Below are positions 17,348-26,430 of a stretch of 42,185 nucleotides of DNA, in pieces (position 1 is the stretch's first letter; every line of letters begins with the position of its first letter). Below the pieces are notes generated by a model. The model was not told the DNA's origin, ran no database searches, and was given only the letters and a program-made list of their open reading frames with translations. Source of the DNA: Bacteroidota bacterium (lineage in GTDB: Bacteria; Bacteroidota; Bacteroidia; Chitinophagales; BACL12); the NCBI GenBank assembly GCA_029571985.1, contig JAKQVC010000093.1:1-42185 (forward strand), in the 5' to 3' direction. A program made the position numbers and the translations under genes.

Positions 17348-17722
17348 TTATCCGGCTGTATACTGCAGGGTGCGGATGGTGCCGTCGGATAAAAACTGTT
17401 GTACTTTTAATGTTGTGGCTGTTAGTTCAACAATTTTATAGCGCTCGGCATGATCATCAGTAATATACATGGTTACCCAACCGGCATCCTGATGTAAAGC
17501 ATAAGTGCCTGTATAGGCAACTCCATTAATGACAGCTGAAAAGGTTTCACCTGCATTAAATTGAAACATATCACCGGCTAATGCAGCAGCGGGAGCCACA
17601 GGTGTTTCGCCATCATATACATATTGAATATGCCAGGTTTGCACTAATTGGGTCCCATCAGTACTTGCGTTAGCCATCGTAAAAACACCTGTCAAAAGGA
17701 GTATCAAAAATGCTCTTGTCAT
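17348..17722 (-). CDS. Small exported lipocalin-like protein
   Basis: 124 residues from the ATG at 17722; the frame extends further upstream, but that part overlaps the neighbouring gene's start and is not needed because MTRAFLILLLTGVFTMANA is a complete signal peptide. The mature part is all beta and ends with strands in the order VTMYITDDHAERYKIVELT then LKVQQFLSDGTIRTLQYTAG. This pattern (a W near the start, a hydrophobic strand with 'G-Y', then 'I..LT...L') is that of lipocalin-like domains common in Bacteroidota, which bind small hydrophobic molecules or act as structural barrels. Assignment is by pattern only. A TATCTTTA box on the minus strand at 17758-17765 could be its promoter. Confidence 0.72.
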   Translation of the reverse strand: MTRAFLILLLTGVFTMANASTDGTQLVQTWHIQYVYDGETPVAPAAALAGDMFQFNAGETFSAVINGVAYTGTYALHQDAGWVTMYITDDHAERYKIVELTATTLKVQQFLSDGTIRTLQYTAG

Positions 17723-17757
17723 GATAATATGCTTAATGTTTAGGATATTTAACTGTA

Positions 17758-17765
17758 TAAAGATA
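17758..17765 (-). promoter_or_regulatory. Possible -7 box of the lipocalin-like gene
   Basis: TATCTTTA on the minus strand, one mismatch to TAnnTTTG, ends 35 bases before the chosen start codon. The nearest TTG upstream is about 23 bases away, at the edge of the accepted spacing. Confidence 0.4.
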
Positions 17766-17833
17766 GCACAAATCCCAAAAACGTGGCACAATGTTTGGCT
17801 ATTTCCCCCTGAAAACCACCTAAATGCACGCCT

Positions 17834-20800
17834 ATGCATCCAATCCTACGCACCCTCATTCTGCTATCCCCCACCCTGTCCTTAACCGCCCAAAGCCTTG
17901 TTACAGCTGAGATTCAGCATGGAAATGACGCTCAGGCAACCAGCGTTGTAGAAGCCGACAATGCCGGAAACATCTTTGCGGCCGTTAACTTTTGGGACGA
18001 CCTGGATGCCGATCCCGGTCCAGCCACGGTCAACATGAATAGTGCCGGCTCACAAGATATTGCCATTCTGAAGCTGAACGGTGCCGGTGATTATATCTGG
18101 GGCAAACAAATTGGTGGTACCGGATTTCAATCTGCTTCTGATATGGCCATCGACCCATCCGGAAATGTATATGTGTTCGGGTACTTTAACGGTACTATGG
18201 ATATGGACCCGGGGCCTGGCACATTCAATATCGTTTCAGCAGGAACAGATGATATTTTTGTTGGAAAATATTCCACCTCCGGAAATTTATTATGGGCCTA
18301 TTCCATTGGAGGAACAGGTACTGAACAAAATTATGGGTTTGACCTCGACGCAGATGGAGATCCTGTATTACACGGTTATTTTCAAAATACAGTAGATTTT
18401 AATCCGGGTGCCGGTACGTATAATTTAACTGCCGGTGTTGGTGGTAGTACGTTTATTCTTAAATTACAGGAAGATGGCAGTTTTGATTTTGCATTTGCAA
18501 TGGGTGCCATTTACGGCAATCAATTAGTGGTTGATGCTTCAGATAATTTATTTATTACCGGATTATTTTGGGGCACTATTGATTTTGATCCCGGAGTGGG
18601 TGTCGCCAATTTATCTGCGACCGCATTTAGCAGTGATGCCTTTGTACTCAAACTATCACCTACAGGCGCCTATAACTGGGCGGTGAAATTTAGCGGAAGC
18701 GGCTCTGAACAGGGCACTGACCTGGTTGTAGATGTCCCTAATCATACCGCAACCATTACCGGATTTTATGACAACACCATTGATGCTGACCCCGGAATTG
18801 GAACAGCAAATCTGGTTTCCGCTGGTGGAGTAGATGCATTTCTCATTCAATTACATGCAGAAACCGGCGCCTACACCTGGTCGAAGAGTTTTGGTGGTTT
18901 AGGATTTCAGGCCGGATTAAGTATCGCACAAACATCAGGCGGAAAAATTCATCTCGCAGGTACTTTTGAACAAACAACTGATTTTGATGGAGGCCCGGCT
19001 GTTGCCAATTTAACTTCTGCCGGCAACAGCGATATTTTTAAAGCACAATATGAAACAAATGGCAATTATGCCTCTGCAGAAAAAATCGGCGGCACATTAG
19101 GCGATGGTGCTCAGGATATACAATTAGATGCCGATGGTGCTATTTTATTATGCGGTTTTTTTGATGGTCTGGTCGACTTCGATCCGGGACCGGTTACATT
19201 TAATTTAAATAGTGGGTTTACCGGCTGGGATGGATTTATTGCTAAATATTGCACCGTTTATAACATTACGAATAACGTAAGTATTTGCGCCGGAGAAAGT
19301 TATTTCGCAGGTGGTGCCTGGCAGACTACATCAGGTGTTTATATGGATTATTATACACCGGCTGAAGGTTGTGATAGTATCGTGACAACGAATTTAACTG
19401 TAAACAACCCTGTGGTAAACTTAGGTGCTGATTTTACACTTTGCGCAGGAACAACAGCAACTTTAAATGCAGGTAATCCCGGCGCCACTTATGTATGGAG
19501 TACAGGAGCTACCACACAAACCATTACCGTTAACACCACAGGCACTTATGCGGTGACCATTACAGATAATGCAGGATGTACGGCTAGTGATGCCGTAACT
19601 GTAACTGTAGTTGCTGCACCAAATGCAAATCTTGGGACAGATGTTGCGATTTGCGCCGGTGAAACTGTGTTGTTAGATGCCGGAAATCCGGGTTGCACAT
19701 ATCTTTGGAATACAGGAGCAACCACACAAACAATTACCGTTACAACCGCAGGCACATATACGGTTCTGGTTACAAATCCGGCAGGCTGTACCGATAATGA
19801 TGCGATAATCGTAACAGTTTCACCATTGCCAAGTGTCGATTTAGGTGCTGATGTTTCTATTTGTGCCGGCACAACAACTGTGCTGGATGCAGGCAATCCG
19901 GGTGCCACATATTTATGGAATACAGGCGCTACTACTCAAACCATTACGGTTGGTATATCAGGCACTTATTCAGTGGTGGTTACACAACCCGGTGGATGCA
20001 GTGCAAATGATGCAATTATCATTTCCGTTGCACCTAATCCGGATGTTGACCTCGGACCAAATCAAACAATTTGTGCCGGTGAGCTGGTAACATTAGATGC
20101 GGAAAATACAGGGGCAACCTATTTATGGAATACCGGAGAAACCACACAAACAATTGTTGTAACAGAAGAAGGAAATTATTCGGTTACCGTAACGAATATG
20201 TTTGGTTGCACAGATGATGATGTGATGCATATCAACGTTGCACCATCGCCGCTGGCTGAATTGCCAGAAACCATCTCTACCTGCGCTGACTCACCAGTGG
20301 TATTAGATGCAGGAAATGATGGCTCAACATTCGTTTGGAATACCGGTGAAACAACACAATCCATTAGCGTTACTTCTTCCGGTTTATATACAGTTGAAAT
20401 TGAAAATGGATTTGGTTGTACATTGCTGGATAGTGTTCTCATTTCATTATATCCTAATCCGGAAATCACACTTGGCGCTGATACAGGCTTTTGTGCAGGT
20501 GGCGAAATTATTTTAGATGCCACAACACCTGATGTAACCTATGTATGGAATACAGGTGCAACAACATCAACCATCACAGCAACCACATCTGGTTTATATT
20601 CCGTTACCATAACGAATCTTTTTGGATGCACATCAAGTGATTCCATTTTTGTGAGTGTATATACAGCACCCGTTGTTGACCTTGGACCAGATGGTGCATA
20701 TTGTGCAGATGACACGGTTATATTAGATATTACTATTCCTGATGGCACATACCTGTGGAACACCGGTGATATGACAGCCTCTATTGTAATAACAGAGAGT

Positions 20801-21580
20801 GGCACATTTTCTGTTCTGGTGACAGATGCAAATGGTTGTTCGACTGACGATACTATTTCGATTACTATACATCCACTACCTGTAGTTGATCTCGGTCCGG
20901 ATATTACAACATGCGAAAATGCAGCCGTAATATTAGATGCCACAACACCTTTCTGCACTTATTTATGGAGCACAGGTGAAACAACAGCTACCATTTCTAC
21001 CAGCACAGCGGGTATGTACTGGGTTCAGGTTACGAATTCATTTGGATGTCATTTAATTGATAGCATCCAGGTGTTTACACTACCTGCGGCTGAAGCTTTT
21101 TTAGAGTTACCGCCATATGTTTTATGTCAATGGGATGAGGCTTTTGCCTTAACCGGTGGCTCTCCGTCCGGAGGTTATTATATCGGCCCCGGTGTTACTG
21201 ATGGATTATTCGACCCGCAGGCAACACTTGATGGCATTTTTGATATTGGGTATGTTATTGAGAGTGCTAATGGATGCCACGATACAGCTTGGGGAGTTAT
21301 TCAAGTTGATTATTGCCATCCGATTATCAATTTCGAAAAAAATGCACTGCAATTGTATCCTAATCCTGCCATGTATAGTTGTACTGTTGTATTGCCGGCA
21401 GAATTACAAACAGGAGACATCTACATCAGTAATGCCATTGGTCAAATCGTATTGCACCAAAACATAAAGGGGAATGAAACTATTTTACAACTTGCAGATT
21501 TACCAGCTGGAAGTTATTCAGTCATGTTCCTTTCCACATCCTATCGCGCCACACAGCAATTAATTATTGTACGCGAATAA
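17834..21580 (+). CDS. Large T9SS surface protein: propeller plus eight Ig-like repeats
   Basis: 1248 residues. The signal peptide is MHPILRTLILLSPTLSLTAQ. Residues about 25-475 contain seven units built around D-(F/M/A)-(D/N)-PG, followed by a turn and a K-x-x-x-G-x-(Y/W)-W strand; this resembles SBBP-type beta-propeller repeats and seven units would close one propeller (inference). Residues 527-1086 hold eight Ig/PKD-like repeats of exactly 70 residues, each with DLG-D-x-x-x-C-A, then TYLWNTG(A/E)TT, a Y-x-V-x-V-T strand and a GC. The C-terminus (LYPNPAMYS, then AGSYSVMF and IIVRE) is a T9SS sorting domain. It is probably a long surface adhesin or filament-like protein; the ligand is unknown. 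A bidirectional terminator follows. Confidence 0.92.
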   Translation: MHPILRTLILLSPTLSLTAQSLVTAEIQHGNDAQATSVVEADNAGNIFAAVNFWDDLDADPGPATVNMNSAGSQDIAILKLNGAGDYIWGKQIGGTGFQSASDMAIDPSGNVYVFGYFNGTMDMDPGPGTFNIVSAGTDDIFVGKYSTSGNLLWAYSIGGTGTEQNYGFDLDADGDPVLHGYFQNTVDFNPGAGTYNLTAGVGGSTFILKLQEDGSFDFAFAMGAIYGNQLVVDASDNLFITGLFWGTIDFDPGVGVANLSATAFSSDAFVLKLSPTGAYNWAVKFSGSGSEQGTDLVVDVPNHTATITGFYDNTIDADPGIGTANLVSAGGVDAFLIQLHAETGAYTWSKSFGGLGFQAGLSIAQTSGGKIHLAGTFEQTTDFDGGPAVANLTSAGNSDIFKAQYETNGNYASAEKIGGTLGDGAQDIQLDADGAILLCGFFDGLVDFDPGPVTFNLNSGFTGWDGFIAKYCTVYNITNNVSICAGESYFAGGAWQTTSGVYMDYYTPAEGCDSIVTTNLTVNNPVVNLGADFTLCAGTTATLNAGNPGATYVWSTGATTQTITVNTTGTYAVTITDNAGCTASDAVTVTVVAAPNANLGTDVAICAGETVLLDAGNPGCTYLWNTGATTQTITVTTAGTYTVLVTNPAGCTDNDAIIVTVSPLPSVDLGADVSICAGTTTVLDAGNPGATYLWNTGATTQTITVGISGTYSVVVTQPGGCSANDAIIISVAPNPDVDLGPNQTICAGELVTLDAENTGATYLWNTGETTQTIVVTEEGNYSVTVTNMFGCTDDDVMHINVAPSPLAELPETISTCADSPVVLDAGNDGSTFVWNTGETTQSISVTSSGLYTVEIENGFGCTLLDSVLISLYPNPEITLGADTGFCAGGEIILDATTPDVTYVWNTGATTSTITATTSGLYSVTITNLFGCTSSDSIFVSVYTAPVVDLGPDGAYCADDTVILDITIPDGTYLWNTGDMTASIVITESGTFSVLVTDANGCSTDDTISITIHPLPVVDLGPDITTCENAAVILDATTPFCTYLWSTGETTATISTSTAGMYWVQVTNSFGCHLIDSIQVFTLPAAEAFLELPPYVLCQWDEAFALTGGSPSGGYYIGPGVTDGLFDPQATLDGIFDIGYVIESANGCHDTAWGVIQVDYCHPIINFEKNALQLYPNPAMYSCTVVLPAELQTGDIYISNAIGQIVLHQNIKGNETILQLADLPAGSYSVMFLSTSYRATQQLIIVRE
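19412..21091 (+). repeat. Eight tandem 210-bp coding repeats
   Basis: Eight in-frame units of 210 bases encode the 70-residue Ig-like repeats of the surface protein. Two cysteines per unit, near repeat positions 11 and 56, recur through the array. Units 1-3 share GATTQTITV; units 4 and 5 have GETTQ(T/S)I; later units have drifted further, which points to older and younger duplications. Confidence 0.9.
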
Positions 21581-21617
21581 CACTACCCAATTCAGAAAAC
21601 TTACCTGGTATAAAAAC

Positions 21618-21645
21618 ATAAGGCTGCCCAAACAGGCAGCCTTAT
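21618..21645. terminator. Bidirectional rho-independent terminator
   Basis: An 11-bp perfect stem, ATAAGGCTGCC (21618-21628) with GGCAGCCTTAT (21635-21645), loop CAAACA, T-rich on both exits. It lies between two convergent genes and serves both. Confidence 0.88.
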
Positions 21646-21663
21646 TTGTTGATTACAGGTTGG

Positions 21664-22407
21664 TCAATTCAATACTAATTCGTCTTTACGAATAAACAAT
21701 GAATCAATCTTTTCCTGATCAAGAGGCTTCATACAGAAAAACCAGTCGATACAATACATACCATCCTCTTTGCTCTGCATACGTTCTTTAGCCACACCGC
21801 AAGAGCCGGCTGGGGGCACTATGACATCGTCGCCCGGCTTCCAGTCTGCAGGTGTGGCAATTCCAAACGCGTCAGCTGTTTGCAAAGCAATCAGCACACG
21901 CTTTAATTCATCAAAGTTGCGACCTGTTGAGAGTGGATAATAAACCATTGCTCTGATTTTTCCTGCAGGATCAATAAAGAAGACAGCGCGAACGGCCTTC
22001 GTATTACTTTCATTCGGTTGAATCATCCCGTACTTCATCGCAACTTCCATGCGGATATCATCGATTAATGGGAAAGTAACCTCAACATTGCGCATGTCTT
22101 TAAATGAAATTTTTTCTTTTATCGTGCGCAACCAGGCAATATGGCTGTATAAACTATCTACAGATAAACCAATCAGCTCACAACGGAGTGATTTAAACGT
22201 ATCCTGCATAGAGGCAAACGTCATAAACTCTGTAGTACATACAGGTGTAAAATCCGCAGGATGACTAAACAGAATTACCCATTTACCTGTATAGTCTTCA
22301 GGAAAATGTATGGTACCTTGTGTTGTTTCTGCGACAAAGGCTGGTGCAACATCCCCAATGCGAGGCATTTGAGTGTTGGCGGTTATCGGAATGTTTTGAT
22401 TGTCCAT
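21664..22407 (-). CDS. Peroxiredoxin, Prx6 / archaeal-Tpx-like with extra C-terminal cysteines
   Basis: 247 residues from the ATG at 22407; an ORF further upstream adds a region without peroxiredoxin similarity, and the internal MPRIGDVAPAF (22368) is another possible start. PVCTTE (Cys57) is the peroxidatic motif, with SHPADFTP before it and Arg of the FFIDPAGKIRAMVYYP region after it. The long C-terminal domain is that of 1-Cys/Prx6 enzymes. It ends with GSCGVAKERM and CIDWFFC, that is Cys203, Cys219 and Cys225. A CxDWxxC pattern is known in archaeal enzymes such as Aeropyrum Tpx, where a late cysteine resolves the sulfenic acid. It reduces hydrogen peroxide and alkyl hydroperoxides in the cytoplasm. 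It is divergent from the next gene, and its reductant is unknown. Confidence 0.95.
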   Translation of the reverse strand: MDNQNIPITANTQMPRIGDVAPAFVAETTQGTIHFPEDYTGKWVILFSHPADFTPVCTTEFMTFASMQDTFKSLRCELIGLSVDSLYSHIAWLRTIKEKISFKDMRNVEVTFPLIDDIRMEVAMKYGMIQPNESNTKAVRAVFFIDPAGKIRAMVYYPLSTGRNFDELKRVLIALQTADAFGIATPADWKPGDDVIVPPAGSCGVAKERMQSKEDGMYCIDWFFCMKPLDQEKIDSLFIRKDELVLN

Positions 22408-22495
22408 TTCTAATGTATTTATACCCAAAATTCTTTCAATTCTGCTGATAAAACAGTGATATTTGTGACAGAGCATGGTGATAAAAAGCACAGGC

Positions 22496-22999
22496 ATGGT
22501 TCGATACACTACAGTTATTCGAAAATTCGGTTCCATGGGTGAAAAAACCGGGTGGACTTATATCGAAATTTCTGCTGAGCAAGCTGAAATGTTAAATGCA
22601 GGTGTGCGCACCAGTTACCGGGTGAAAGGCAAATTGGATGATTATCGCATTAATCAGATTGCGATATTGCCAATGGGTAATGGCGATTTTATTATGCCGC
22701 TGAATGCAACCATGCGAAAATCACTCGGCAAACGAGCAGGTTATTCTATTCAGGTGGCTATACAATTGGATGTTTCTGCATTTGCATTTTCCGAAGAATT
22801 TTTGGCTTGTCTGGCTGATGAACCACGGGCGCTTGCTTTTTTTGAATCACTTCCCGGTTCTCATCAAAAATACTTTTCTAAGTGGATTGATAGCGCCAAG
22901 ACGGATGATACAAAAGCAAAACGTATAACGCGTGCTGTGAACGCATTAGCAAGACATATGGGATATGCGGAAATGATTCGTGAAAAACCGGATAAATAA
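22496..22999 (+). CDS. DUF1905 / YdeI-OmpD-associated family protein
   Basis: 167 residues from ATG 22496; a start at 22475 adds seven residues. The first half reads KFGSMGEKTGWTYIEIS, then YRVKGKLDDYRINQIAILPM and GDFIMPLNATMRKSLGK, the DUF1905 beta-barrel pattern. The second half contains AFFESLPGSHQKYFSKWIDS and KAKRITRAVNALARHMGY, the helical bacteriocin-protection/YdeI-like segment. Members are small cytoplasmic proteins; some have been linked to stress or bacteriocin tolerance, but the biochemical role is not settled. A GATATTTG at 22458-22465 is a weak -7 candidate. The stop codon abuts the stop codon of the convergent sulfotransferase with no bases between. Confidence 0.88.
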   Translation: MVRYTTVIRKFGSMGEKTGWTYIEISAEQAEMLNAGVRTSYRVKGKLDDYRINQIAILPMGNGDFIMPLNATMRKSLGKRAGYSIQVAIQLDVSAFAFSEEFLACLADEPRALAFFESLPGSHQKYFSKWIDSAKTDDTKAKRITRAVNALARHMGYAEMIREKPDK

Positions 23000-23824
23000 T
23001 TACGGCCTGCGCATCGTTTGCAAACATGCCTGCCAGTCATCGTGATAATAGGCATCTATTTTTTTCAAAATCTCCGGATCAATCAATGGTTTTTTCGAAA
23101 GCCAGGAGGCAGGTATGAGATGGGCACTATATAAAATTACATAACAAAGCCACATCCTCGGCCTGCGACGAATCCAGGTTTTCCATCGCGGTCCATTTGG
23201 ATTATAAACCGGTATCTTAAAAATACGCTTGGCAACAATCAACATCCATTTCAATTGTTTTTCATTATAGGATGCGTGATGTTTATCAACAGAAATATGC
23301 TCTACCTGGCAGTTTACACCCATCTGCGCAGCTAAGTCAGTTACAAACTGTTGCGGATTGCGACGCAAATCTTCATACAGACATACAATAGGCGGTTCTG
23401 TAAAATACTGTTTTAGAATAGCGATTTTCGGATAGAGTAAAACATCACTTCGCTTCCAGTATCCGGTATCGTGTGTTACATCAAAAAATTCAGTAAAAGT
23501 TAAGGGATAGCCATTTTTAAGAAATCGCCGGTATTGGGATGCGATCCATTGGGCATTGCTGCGCAACAGAATAATAGGCGTAGTGTCAGGCCTCACCGCA
23601 GCAAACTTTTTAACTTCCCGCTCCAGTTGCTGATCCATTTCGCGGCTGATTAACACCTTGGGCTGTTGGCTGCCGGCAATCGTTTCCTTCCAATGGCGAT
23701 ATTGGGTGGGATGCAGGTAGGTTATACCCTCAAAATGGCCGAATACTTTATTCTGCAGCCAGGTTGAGGCTGTTTTTCCCAACCCCACATGAAAGTATAC
23801 TTCAGGCTTGTTATCGGTACCCAT
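23000..23824 (-). CDS. Sulfotransferase family protein (P-loop, PAPS-dependent)
   Basis: 274 residues. The start HVGLGKTASTWLQNKVF is the 5'-phosphosulfate-binding loop of sulfotransferases, with the Lys-Thr-(A/G)-(S/T)-T order seen in the family. ILLRSNAQWIASQYRRFLKN (about residues 102-121) fits the 3'-phosphate-binding strand and helix (R..S near the start). YEDLRRNPQQFVTDLAAQMG is the usual later block. These enzymes move sulfate from PAPS to sugars or other acceptors and release PAP. The acceptor cannot be read from sequence. No signal peptide or membrane span, so cytoplasmic. The gene stands alone between a convergent and a divergent neighbour, but the window also has a CysQ domain able to clear PAP, which is suggestive. 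Confidence 0.88.
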   Translation of the reverse strand: MGTDNKPEVYFHVGLGKTASTWLQNKVFGHFEGITYLHPTQYRHWKETIAGSQQPKVLISREMDQQLEREVKKFAAVRPDTTPIILLRSNAQWIASQYRRFLKNGYPLTFTEFFDVTHDTGYWKRSDVLLYPKIAILKQYFTEPPIVCLYEDLRRNPQQFVTDLAAQMGVNCQVEHISVDKHHASYNEKQLKWMLIVAKRIFKIPVYNPNGPRWKTWIRRRPRMWLCYVILYSAHLIPASWLSKKPLIDPEILKKIDAYYHDDWQACLQTMRRP

Positions 23825-23939
23825 TAGGTGCGAAATTCCATAAAATCAACTGCCCGCACAAATACCCCCTTGTCAGACACCCGTCAAATTACCTGTAATC
23901 ACATGCGTTTTGCGGTATTTGGGTTATCTTCGCCGGGTT

Positions 23940-26234
23940 ATGAATAAGCGGATATTTTTATTGTTGACTGCAGTTCTGATGGCAACTTCTCAGCTCATGG
24001 CGCAGTCGGGCACAGTCAGGGGATTTATTTATGATGCCGAAAACGGCGAACCTGTTCCTTTCGTTAACGTGATTGTGATGAATACCGATAACGTTGGCGC
24101 CGCCTCTGATGAAAACGGTTTCTTTTCCATTCCGGAAGTTCCTGTGGGCGACCAGCGCTTTATCCTCACCTTTATTGGTTATGACACACTGTATCATCCG
24201 ATAACGGTTGTTGCAGGTCAGATTTATAACCTCAAATTAATTATGCGTCAATCGGGTGTTGCACTCGGACCTGTTACTATTTCTTCCAAAACAACACAAA
24301 AATTGGAGGAAGTGCAGATATCTACAACCACCATTACCCCTATGCAAATTAAACGTTTACCGTCTGTTGGCGGTGAACCGGATTTAGCTCAGTATCTGCA
24401 GGTACTGCCGGGTGTTATTTTTACCGGCGACCAGGGCGGACAACTTTATATCCGTGGTGGTAGTCCTATCCAAAATAAAGTATTGTTAGACGGAATGGTT
24501 ATTTATAACCCATTTCACTCTATCGGATTATTCAGTGTTTTTGAAACAGATATCATTCGCAACGTGGATGTGTATACAGGTGGATTCAGTGGTGAGTATG
24601 GCGACCGCATCTCGGCAGTGGTGGATATTACCACACGCGACGGAAACAAAAACAAAACATCCGGTGAAGTATCAGCCAGTCCTTTTTTAGCGCGCGTATT
24701 GCTCGAAGGCCCGCTTACCAAGCCTAAAGAAAATAAAGCCAGCAGCATTACCTATATCGTTACTGCAAAACATTCGTACTTAAATAAATCGAGCGAAATA
24801 TTTTATCCATATGTAAACTCGCAGGAAGGTTATTCGCTTACGCAGGGCATACCTTACACCTTTACCGATGTGTATGGTAAAATCAGTGTAAATTCTGAAA
24901 GCGGAAATAAGTTGAATTTCTTCGGATTTAATTACCGTGATAGTGTAAATTACAGCAGCATCACAAATTACAAATGGAATTCAATTGGTGGCGGGATGAA
25001 CTTTGTGATTGTTCCGGCTGCATCCAACATGTTAATTGAAGGGGTGTTTGCTTATTCCAATTACAACATGGTTCAAAATGAAGCGGATGAAAAACCTCGA
25101 ACCAGTTATGTAGGCGGATTTAATGGTGGTGTTGATTTTACCTACTACCGTCCGAAAGGTGATTTGCAATATGGTGTTGAAGTTATTGGCTTTGAAACCA
25201 ATTATGAATTTTTCAACCGTCTAGGTATTGTTACCGGACAACAGCAATTTACGACTGAATTAGGCTCTTATATTAAATTCCGCAGATCATTTAATAAGAA
25301 GTTTGTTATTGAACCAAGCATGCGCGTGCAGTTTTATGCTTCGTTGAGCGAAGTAAGTCCGGAACCGCGTATCGGTATGAAATATAATATTACAAATCGC
25401 CTGCGTATAAAATTTGCCGGAGGTTTGTATAGCCAAAATTTAATCAGCAGTAAAAGCGATCGCGATGTCGTGAACTTATTCACCGGTTTCCTGAGCGGTC
25501 CTGATGATGATTTATACAATGCAACTGGTGAAGATGTTAAAAGTCACCTCCAGAAATCTACTCATGCTGTGGCAGGTATTGAATTTGACCCAACCGATTA
25601 TATTGAATTAAACGTAGAGCCTTATATCAAATATTTCAACCAATTAATTGAAATCAATCGCTTTAAAACCACGCCACGTGACCCTGATTTTGCTATTGAA
25701 TCGGGTCAGGCGTATGGTATTGACTTCAGTATGAAATACGACAGAAACTCTTTATATATCTGGCTTGCATACTCGCTTGGCTTTATTGAGCGTAATGATG
25801 GCACTCAGGTTTATCCACCGCATTACGATCGCAGACATAACATGAACCTCGTGGCAACTTATACTTTAGGCAAGCGCTGGGAGTTTAGTGCAAGATGGAA
25901 TTTAGGTTCAGGATTTCCATTTACCCAAACTGCCGGTTTTTATGAAAGTATTGATTTCCTCAATGGCATCAGCACTGATTATACGAGTGCAAACGGCGAT
26001 TTGGGTATCATTTATGCAGACGAATTGAATGGTGGCCGTTTACCTTATTATCATCGTTTGGACTTAGCCGCAAGACGCACTATTGTGTTTGCCAATAAAG
26101 ACAAAATTGAAATCAATATAGGTGTAACAAACCTGTATAACCGGGAGAATATTTTCTATTTCGATCGCGTGCGTTATGAACGTGTAAACCAACTTCCGAT
26201 TTTACCATCCCTGTCGATGTCGTACAGTTTCTGA
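23940..26234 (+). CDS. TonB-dependent outer-membrane receptor with CarboxypepD_reg-like domain
   Basis: 764 residues from ATG 23940; the frame reaches back to a TTG at 23910, but the ATG opens a standard signal peptide (MNKRIFLLLTAVLMATSQLM, cleavage after AQ). Residues about 24-102 form the carboxypeptidase-regulatory-like domain (GTVRGFIYDAENGEPVPFVN, then DENGFFSIPEVPVG). Residues 125-235 are the plug (LAQYLQVLPGV, then YIRGGSPIQNKVLLDGMVIY and GEYGDR). The rest is a 22-strand barrel that ends in the aromatic SLSMSYSF signature. It imports a substrate or siderophore-like ligand using TonB energy. No SusD partner lies beside it, so it is not a typical polysaccharide-utilisation pair. A TATCTTCG box (23925-23932) ends just before the start. 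A strong terminator follows. Confidence 0.94.
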   Translation: MNKRIFLLLTAVLMATSQLMAQSGTVRGFIYDAENGEPVPFVNVIVMNTDNVGAASDENGFFSIPEVPVGDQRFILTFIGYDTLYHPITVVAGQIYNLKLIMRQSGVALGPVTISSKTTQKLEEVQISTTTITPMQIKRLPSVGGEPDLAQYLQVLPGVIFTGDQGGQLYIRGGSPIQNKVLLDGMVIYNPFHSIGLFSVFETDIIRNVDVYTGGFSGEYGDRISAVVDITTRDGNKNKTSGEVSASPFLARVLLEGPLTKPKENKASSITYIVTAKHSYLNKSSEIFYPYVNSQEGYSLTQGIPYTFTDVYGKISVNSESGNKLNFFGFNYRDSVNYSSITNYKWNSIGGGMNFVIVPAASNMLIEGVFAYSNYNMVQNEADEKPRTSYVGGFNGGVDFTYYRPKGDLQYGVEVIGFETNYEFFNRLGIVTGQQQFTTELGSYIKFRRSFNKKFVIEPSMRVQFYASLSEVSPEPRIGMKYNITNRLRIKFAGGLYSQNLISSKSDRDVVNLFTGFLSGPDDDLYNATGEDVKSHLQKSTHAVAGIEFDPTDYIELNVEPYIKYFNQLIEINRFKTTPRDPDFAIESGQAYGIDFSMKYDRNSLYIWLAYSLGFIERNDGTQVYPPHYDRRHNMNLVATYTLGKRWEFSARWNLGSGFPFTQTAGFYESIDFLNGISTDYTSANGDLGIIYADELNGGRLPYYHRLDLAARRTIVFANKDKIEINIGVTNLYNRENIFYFDRVRYERVNQLPILPSLSMSYSF

Positions 26235-26254
26235 TGTCCGATACAACTTATTTG

Positions 26255-26288
26255 AGAGGCAGTTCTTCAGAATTGCCTCTTTTTTTTG
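26255..26288 (+). terminator. Rho-independent terminator
   Basis: A 12-bp arm, AGAGGCAGTTCT at 26255-26266, pairs with 26269-26280, followed by eight T to 26288. It ends the TonB-dependent receptor transcript. Confidence 0.9.
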
Positions 26289-26398
26289 AGCATACGGATA
26301 ATGCAATCTGTCATCCGGACAAAAATCAATGATAAAGTCATTGCAGGATGGGCATAAACTCAGCATCATCTGCCGGATGGAAGGATACATATGTACAT

Positions 26399-26425
26399 AA
26401 AAAAAGAGGCGTTATATCCGCCTCT
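26399..26425 (-). terminator. Rho-independent terminator downstream of tRNA-Leu
   Basis: On the minus strand AGAGGCG (26419-26425) pairs with CGCCTCT (26405-26411), followed by a T run (A run at 26399-26404 on plus). It lies just past the tRNA 3' end. Confidence 0.85.
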
Positions 26426-26430
26426 TCATC

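Noticed and set aside
17723-17839. N-terminal extension of the lipocalin-like gene
   Set aside because: The extra 39 residues overlap the neighbour's start region and precede a complete signal peptide; the shorter start is better.
19546-20958. Several long minus-strand ORFs opposite the repeat region
   Set aside because: They mirror the periodic coding strand, lack known domains, and the plus strand has a full-length secreted protein with signal peptide and sorting domain.
19412-21091. Tandem repeats as a possible CRISPR array
   Set aside because: Units are 210 bases, in frame, and encode a conserved 70-residue domain; there are no unique spacers between short identical repeats.
22408-22536. 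Upstream extension of the peroxiredoxin ORF
   Set aside because: These 43 residues have no similarity to peroxiredoxins and overlap the divergent gene's start.
23940-26234. Polysaccharide-utilisation (SusC/SusD) pair
   Set aside because: The receptor fits the SusC-like plan, but no SusD-like lipoprotein or glycoside hydrolase lies beside it.
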